Part shown: piece by piece, positions 34,098 to 38,348 of the stretch
How positions within the stretch are numbered: the first letter of the stretch is position 1
How the letters are laid out: each line of letters starts with the position of its first letter
From: an uncultured Flavobacterium sp.
GTDB taxonomy: Bacteria; Bacteroidota; Bacteroidia; Flavobacteriales; Flavobacteriaceae
Assembly: GCA_913061465.1 (NCBI GenBank)
Contig: CAJXSU010000013.1
Span: 1 to 38,348, forward strand
Direction of reading: 5' to 3'
Length of the DNA: 38,348 nt
Notes under the pieces: generated by a model
Told to the model about the DNA's origin: nothing
The model's database searches: none
The model's input: only the letters and a program-made list of their open reading frames with translations
Program-made: the position numbers and the translations under genes

Positions 34098-35414
34098 ATG
34101 AAAATTAAAAAAATAATCATAGTTTTTTTATCGTTTTATATTAGCTCTGTTACTGCTCAAAAAATAGTAACAGTGTCTGAGGCTATTGAATTAGCTCTAG
34201 AAAATAATTATGGAATCAAAATTATTTCTAACAATAAAAAAATTGCAAAGAATAATGCTAGTATTTTAAATTCTGGCTACCTACCAACAGTTACAAGTAA
34301 TTCAGGTGCTACTTTTAATAAAGACAATATTGAAGCCGAATTTGCAAACGGAGAAACTACACAATTAAATGGTGCTAAAAGTTCTCGATACAACGCTTCT
34401 ATAAATCTAAATTATACACTATTTGATGGATTGGGAAGATATTATAATTATAAGAGATTAAAAGAGACTTACAAATTATCTGAATTACAGGCTAGAGAGA
34501 CTATTGAAAACACAATCGCTCAATTATATGCAGTTTATTTTAATGTAGCTCAAGTATCAGAGAGTGTAGATGTTCTAGAAAGAACACTTACTATCTCAAA
34601 AGATAGAATTAAAAGAGCCAATTATCAATTTGAATATGGACAAGGGACGATGTTAGACGTTTTAAATGCGCAGGTTGATGTTAATAATGATAGTATTAAT
34701 CTAATTAACGCAAAACAACAATTGATCAATACGAAACGTGATTTAAATGTAGTTTTAGGAAATGTAATTACTTCAGGATTTAATGTAGAAACCTCTATTG
34801 ATTTTAAATTAGATGTAGATCAAAATGACTTAATTAATAAAATGAAATCAAATAATGTTACGCTATTACAGCTAGATAAAAACATGATGATTAATAAATT
34901 TATTATCAAAGCTAATAAATCTGGATACTTACCAAGCATTGGATTAACTGGAGCTTACGGATGGAATAAAGGAAATAATAATGCTGCATCTTTTGTTGCC
35001 GTATCAACAAACACAGGTCTTTCTGGGGGGCTTAATTTAAGCTGGAATTTATTTGATGGTGGTTCTACAGCTACTCGAGTTAACAATGCAAAAATAGATT
35101 TAGAGAATAAAACATTAGAAAAAGAATCTATGATTATAAATATTAAACGTAATTTTAATAATGCTTGGGATGATTATCAAAACAAATTAACAATATTTCA
35201 AGTGCAAGAAAATAATATTCTTACGTCTAAAAATAATTTTTTTAGAACACAGGAAAAATATAAACTCGGTCAAGCCACGTCCATAGAATTTAGACAAGCT
35301 CAGTTAAATTTTATCAATTCAGAGTTGAATAGGAATCAAGCAAAATATGCTGCAAAAATAGCAGAGATATCTATGTTGCAAATAAGTGGAGAATTATTAA
35401 ATATTAAGTTTTAA
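34098..35414 (+). CDS. TolC-family outer-membrane efflux channel
   Basis: The 438-aa protein has a signal peptide (about 1-20, SSVTAQ) and the internal duplication of the outer membrane efflux family: two long helical hairpins (about 110-220 and 320-430) separated by beta-strand segments (SINLNYTLFDGLGR near 100-113; GGLNLSWNLFDGG near 310-322). The repeated NYTLFDG/SWNLFDG elements mark the two halves. It provides the outer-membrane exit for the adjacent RND pump, 9 nt upstream. A terminator follows 33 nt after the stop. Confidence 0.94.
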   Translation: MKIKKIIIVFLSFYISSVTAQKIVTVSEAIELALENNYGIKIISNNKKIAKNNASILNSGYLPTVTSNSGATFNKDNIEAEFANGETTQLNGAKSSRYNASINLNYTLFDGLGRYYNYKRLKETYKLSELQARETIENTIAQLYAVYFNVAQVSESVDVLERTLTISKDRIKRANYQFEYGQGTMLDVLNAQVDVNNDSINLINAKQQLINTKRDLNVVLGNVITSGFNVETSIDFKLDVDQNDLINKMKSNNVTLLQLDKNMMINKFIIKANKSGYLPSIGLTGAYGWNKGNNNAASFVAVSTNTGLSGGLNLSWNLFDGGSTATRVNNAKIDLENKTLEKESMIINIKRNFNNAWDDYQNKLTIFQVQENNILTSKNNFFRTQEKYKLGQATSIEFRQAQLNFINSELNRNQAKYAAKIAEISMLQISGELLNIKF

Positions 35415-35441
35415 AATCTTCAAACTATTTAAATTATTAAT

Positions 35442-35474
35442 AAAAAAAGCAACCTTTAGGGTTGCTTTTTTTTT
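35442..35474. terminator. Bidirectional terminator between the efflux operon and carB
   Basis: AGCAACC (35448-35454), 5-nt loop, GGTTGCT (35460-35466), with seven A on the left and a T run on the right. It can end both the plus-strand efflux transcript and the minus-strand carB transcript. Confidence 0.85.
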
Positions 35475-35490
35475 GTAACTATTGGTATTA

Positions 35491-38346
35491 TTATTTACTT
35501 AAATACATCTTACGTTTTGAGTATAAATCGTAAAAGTCATCATCTTTTAAACTATCTATAAACAAAATACTCTCTCCAGTACTTTTCATTTCAGGTCCTA
35601 GAGTTTTGTCTACATTAGGAAACTTGTTGAAAGAAAAAACGGGTTGTTTAATCGCATATCCCTCTAATTGTGGATTAAAGTCAAAATCAGTTACTTTTTT
35701 CTCTCCTAGCATTACTTTTGTAGCATAATTTACGTAAGGTTCTTTATAGGCTTTAGCTATAAAAGGAACTGTTCTAGAAGCTCTTGGATTAGCTTCAATA
35801 ATGTAAACTATATCATTTTTAATTGCGAATTGAATATTAATTAGCCCAACAGTATTCAATTTTGTTGCAATTGTATTTGTATGATCAATTATTTGCTGCA
35901 TGACTAAATCTCCCAAATTAAAGGCAGGAAGAGTCGCATTTGAATCTCCGGAGTGAACACCACAAGGTTCAATATGTTCCATAATACCAATAATATAAAC
36001 ATTACCATCAGCATCGCAAATAGCATCTGCCTCAGCTTCTATAGCACCATCTAAATAATGATCCAATAAAAGTTTGTTATTTGGTATTTTACGTAATAAG
36101 TCTACAACGTGTTCAACTAAATCCTCTTTATTAATTACAATTTTCATGCCCTGCCCACCTAAAACATAAGAGGGTCTTACTAAGATTGGAAAATCTAATT
36201 CATCTGCTAGAGTCAGGGCTTGGTCTGCAGATTCTGCGACACCAAACTCTGGAAAAGGAATATTATTTTCTTTCAATAAGGAAGAAAAACTACCTCTATC
36301 TTCGGCTAAATCAAGAGCTTCAAAACTTGTTCCTATTATTTTTACTCCATACTTGGTTAACTTTTCAGCTAATTTTAGAGCTGTTTGACCTCCTAGCTGA
36401 ACTATAACTCCTTCTGGTTTTTCGTGTCTAATGATATCATATATATGTTCCCAAAAAACAGGTTCAAAATATAATTTGTCAGCAATATCAAAATCTGTAG
36501 AAACCGTTTCCGGATTACAATTTATCATAATGGTTTCATAGCCACATTCTGCAGCAGCTAAAACACCATGAACACAACAATAATCAAACTCTATTCCTTG
36601 CCCTATCCTATTTGGTCCAGATCCTAAAACAACAATTTTTTTCTTATCAGTAACAACACTTTCATTATGAACATATACCTCTCCAGAAGCTGTTTCAACC
36701 GCATTCTCAAAAGTAGAATAATAATAAGGTGTTTTGGCTGTAAATTCTGCTGCACAAGTATCTACTAATTTGTATACTCTCTGTATATTAAGTTCTTCTC
36801 TTTTTTTATACACTTGACTCTCCAAACAACCTAACATATGTGCAATCTGGCGATCTCCATACCCTTTTTGCTTGGCTTCCAATAGTAATTCTTTATTTAA
36901 ACTATCTATTGTGTATGTAGATATTTCTTTTTCAAGTTGAAATAACTCTTCATACTGTTTTAAATACCACATGTCAATTTTTGTGATATCATAAATTTGA
37001 CTTAATGGAATTCCTAAAGCAATTGCATCATATATAACAAAAACACGATCCCAAGAAGCATTAGTTAATTTGTCTATAATTTGATTATAATCTTTATATC
37101 CTTTTCCGTCAGCTCCAAGACCATTTCTTTTGATTTCCAGAGATTGAGTAGCTTTATGAAGTGCTTCTTGAAAAGATCTTCCAATACCCATAACTTCTCC
37201 AACAGCTTTCATTTGTAATCCTAGGGTTCTGTCTGACCCTTCAAATTTATCAAAATTCCATCGAGGTATTTTTACAATAACATAATCTAGAGTAGGTTCG
37301 AATAATGCTGATGTAGACTTTGTAATTTGATTGTCTAATTCGTCTAAAGTATATCCTATAGCGAGCTTTGTAGCTATTTTAGCGATTGGATAACCTGTTG
37401 CTTTACTTGCTAAAGCAGAAGAACGTGAAACACGCGGATTAATTTCTATTGCAATAATCTCTTCTCTATCGTCTGGAGATACCGCAAACTGGACATTACA
37501 CCCTCCTTCAAAATCTCCAATACTTCGCATCATCTTAATAGACATATCTCGCATTTTCTGATAAGTTTTATCAGAAAGAGTCATAGCTGGCGCCACTGTA
37601 ATGGAATCTCCAGTATGAATTCCCATAGGATCCATATTCTCAATAGAACAAATGATAACAACATTATCATTTTTATCTCTCAATAATTCTAATTCATATT
37701 CTTTCCATCCCATCATCGCCTTATCAATCATTACTTCATGAATAGGAGATATTTCAAGACCTCTGCGTAATAATTTATCAAAATCTTCCTCTTCATAAAC
37801 AATGGCAGCTCCTGCACCTCCAAGTGTATAAGAAGCTCTAATACAAAGTGGGAAACCAAATTCTTGAGCAATTTCCTTTCCCTTGAGAAAAGATGTCGCC
37901 GTTGCTTGAGGAGCCATACCAACTCCAATTTTCAACATTAATTCTCTAAATTTCTCTCGATCTTCTGTAATATTAATAGCATCTATATCAACACCAATTA
38001 ATTTAACTTGATGATCTTCCCATATACCTTTTTCATCTGCCTCAATACATAGATTTAAGGCTGTTTGACCTCCCATAGTAGGTAATACGGCATCAATTTG
38101 AGGATGTTCTTTCAGGATTTTTAAAATGGACTTGGTAGTCAAAGGCAATAAATACACATGATCAGCCATTGAAGGGTCTGTCATGATAGTTGCTGGATTA
38201 GAATTAATTAATACTGTTTCAATTCCATCCTCTCTCAAAGATCTGAGAGACTGTGATCCCGAATAATCAAACTCGCAAGCTTGACCAATTACAATTGGAC
38301 CTGAACCGATGATTAAAATAGATTTTAAATCTTCTTTTTTTGGCAT
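35491..38346 (-). CDS. carB: Carbamoyl-phosphate synthase large subunit, without the allosteric domain
   Basis: The 951-aa protein contains both ATP-grasp synthetase halves: GSGPIVIGQACEFDYSGSQ (about 14-32) begins the carboxyphosphate half and GSGPNRIGQGIEFDY (about 577-591) the carbamoyl-phosphate half, with the oligomerisation region between. It uses ammonia from the CarA glutaminase to make carbamoyl phosphate for pyrimidines and arginine. E. coli CarB has about 1073 residues and a C-terminal MGS-like domain that binds UMP, IMP and ornithine. Here the chain stops 35 residues after the GPEMKSTGE motif (917-925), so that domain is missing. The start is complete at the right edge; carA is not in the window. 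Confidence 0.96.
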   Translation of the reverse strand: MPKKEDLKSILIIGSGPIVIGQACEFDYSGSQSLRSLREDGIETVLINSNPATIMTDPSMADHVYLLPLTTKSILKILKEHPQIDAVLPTMGGQTALNLCIEADEKGIWEDHQVKLIGVDIDAINITEDREKFRELMLKIGVGMAPQATATSFLKGKEIAQEFGFPLCIRASYTLGGAGAAIVYEEEDFDKLLRRGLEISPIHEVMIDKAMMGWKEYELELLRDKNDNVVIICSIENMDPMGIHTGDSITVAPAMTLSDKTYQKMRDMSIKMMRSIGDFEGGCNVQFAVSPDDREEIIAIEINPRVSRSSALASKATGYPIAKIATKLAIGYTLDELDNQITKSTSALFEPTLDYVIVKIPRWNFDKFEGSDRTLGLQMKAVGEVMGIGRSFQEALHKATQSLEIKRNGLGADGKGYKDYNQIIDKLTNASWDRVFVIYDAIALGIPLSQIYDITKIDMWYLKQYEELFQLEKEISTYTIDSLNKELLLEAKQKGYGDRQIAHMLGCLESQVYKKREELNIQRVYKLVDTCAAEFTAKTPYYYSTFENAVETASGEVYVHNESVVTDKKKIVVLGSGPNRIGQGIEFDYCCVHGVLAAAECGYETIMINCNPETVSTDFDIADKLYFEPVFWEHIYDIIRHEKPEGVIVQLGGQTALKLAEKLTKYGVKIIGTSFEALDLAEDRGSFSSLLKENNIPFPEFGVAESADQALTLADELDFPILVRPSYVLGGQGMKIVINKEDLVEHVVDLLRKIPNNKLLLDHYLDGAIEAEADAICDADGNVYIIGIMEHIEPCGVHSGDSNATLPAFNLGDLVMQQIIDHTNTIATKLNTVGLINIQFAIKNDIVYIIEANPRASRTVPFIAKAYKEPYVNYATKVMLGEKKVTDFDFNPQLEGYAIKQPVFSFNKFPNVDKTLGPEMKSTGESILFIDSLKDDDFYDLYSKRKMYLSK

Positions 38347-38348
38347 GA

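Noticed and set aside
1-38348. CRISPR array, tRNA, insertion sequence, prophage or riboswitch
   Set aside because: No spaced short repeats, cloverleaf, transposase/integrase motifs or recognisable aptamer found by reading; base composition is even across the window.

Overview
The window looks like a chromosomal segment of a low-GC member of the Bacteroidota, most likely a (marine) Flavobacteriaceae. This rests on AT-rich sequence, repeated Bacteroidota-type promoters (TAnnTTTG boxes, two with a TTTG element exactly 19 nt upstream), secreted proteins with type IX secretion (T9SS) C-terminal sorting domains, the Bacteroidota-type GlmU variant, DUF4199 and DUF5606 proteins, and a menaquinone pathway. 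Almost everything is intact, vertically inherited-looking core genome. I see no phage, insertion sequence, tRNA, rRNA operon or CRISPR array.

Layout. 1-7.8 kb: mostly minus-strand housekeeping and quinone genes (menD with a small S1-domain protein; menB, a FAH-family protein and cinA), interrupted by one plus-strand secreted esterase-like protein that seems to lack its catalytic His. Then come a transaldolase-like/FSA protein and an SDR. The minus-strand SRP RNA (ffs), with a perfect promoter, lies at about 8.0 kb. 8.2-14.3 kb: a plus-strand run of DUF4199 membrane protein, polyprenyl-type GT2, phosphosugar mutase, MsbA-like ABC exporter and GT4, the last three joined by TAATG overlaps. 14.3-19.6 kb: a converging, tightly packed minus-strand operon dapD - WaaE-like GT2 - LicC-like cytidylyltransferase - TagF/TagB-like phosphotransferase - tsaC - cca. 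Together these two runs look like an envelope-glycan neighbourhood, with a possible CDP-alcohol phosphate decoration step embedded among lysine/tRNA genes.

19.7-23.2 kb: plus-strand ruvX, then def-DUF5606-mazG, then a GT4. 23.2-27.1 kb: minus-strand lon and the alternative GlmU, with two small inverted repeats just upstream of lon. 27.1-29.4 kb: the most accessory-looking part, a minus-strand group of an exported ankyrin-repeat protein followed by two paralogous T9SS-secreted DOMON proteins that both keep a Met and a His suited to axial heme ligation. The two paralogues share an exact 163-nt block covering the last 38 codons, the stop codon and the terminator, a likely gene-conversion tract. 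29.7-35.4 kb: a complete tripartite RND efflux operon. 35.5-38.3 kb: a complete carB whose product ends before the usual allosteric domain.

The strongest candidate for something not yet described is the ankyrin/twin-DOMON group (possible extracellular heme proteins), followed by the cytidylyltransferase plus CDP-alcohol phosphotransferase pair in the dapD operon. Both functional ideas are inference from motifs and context.
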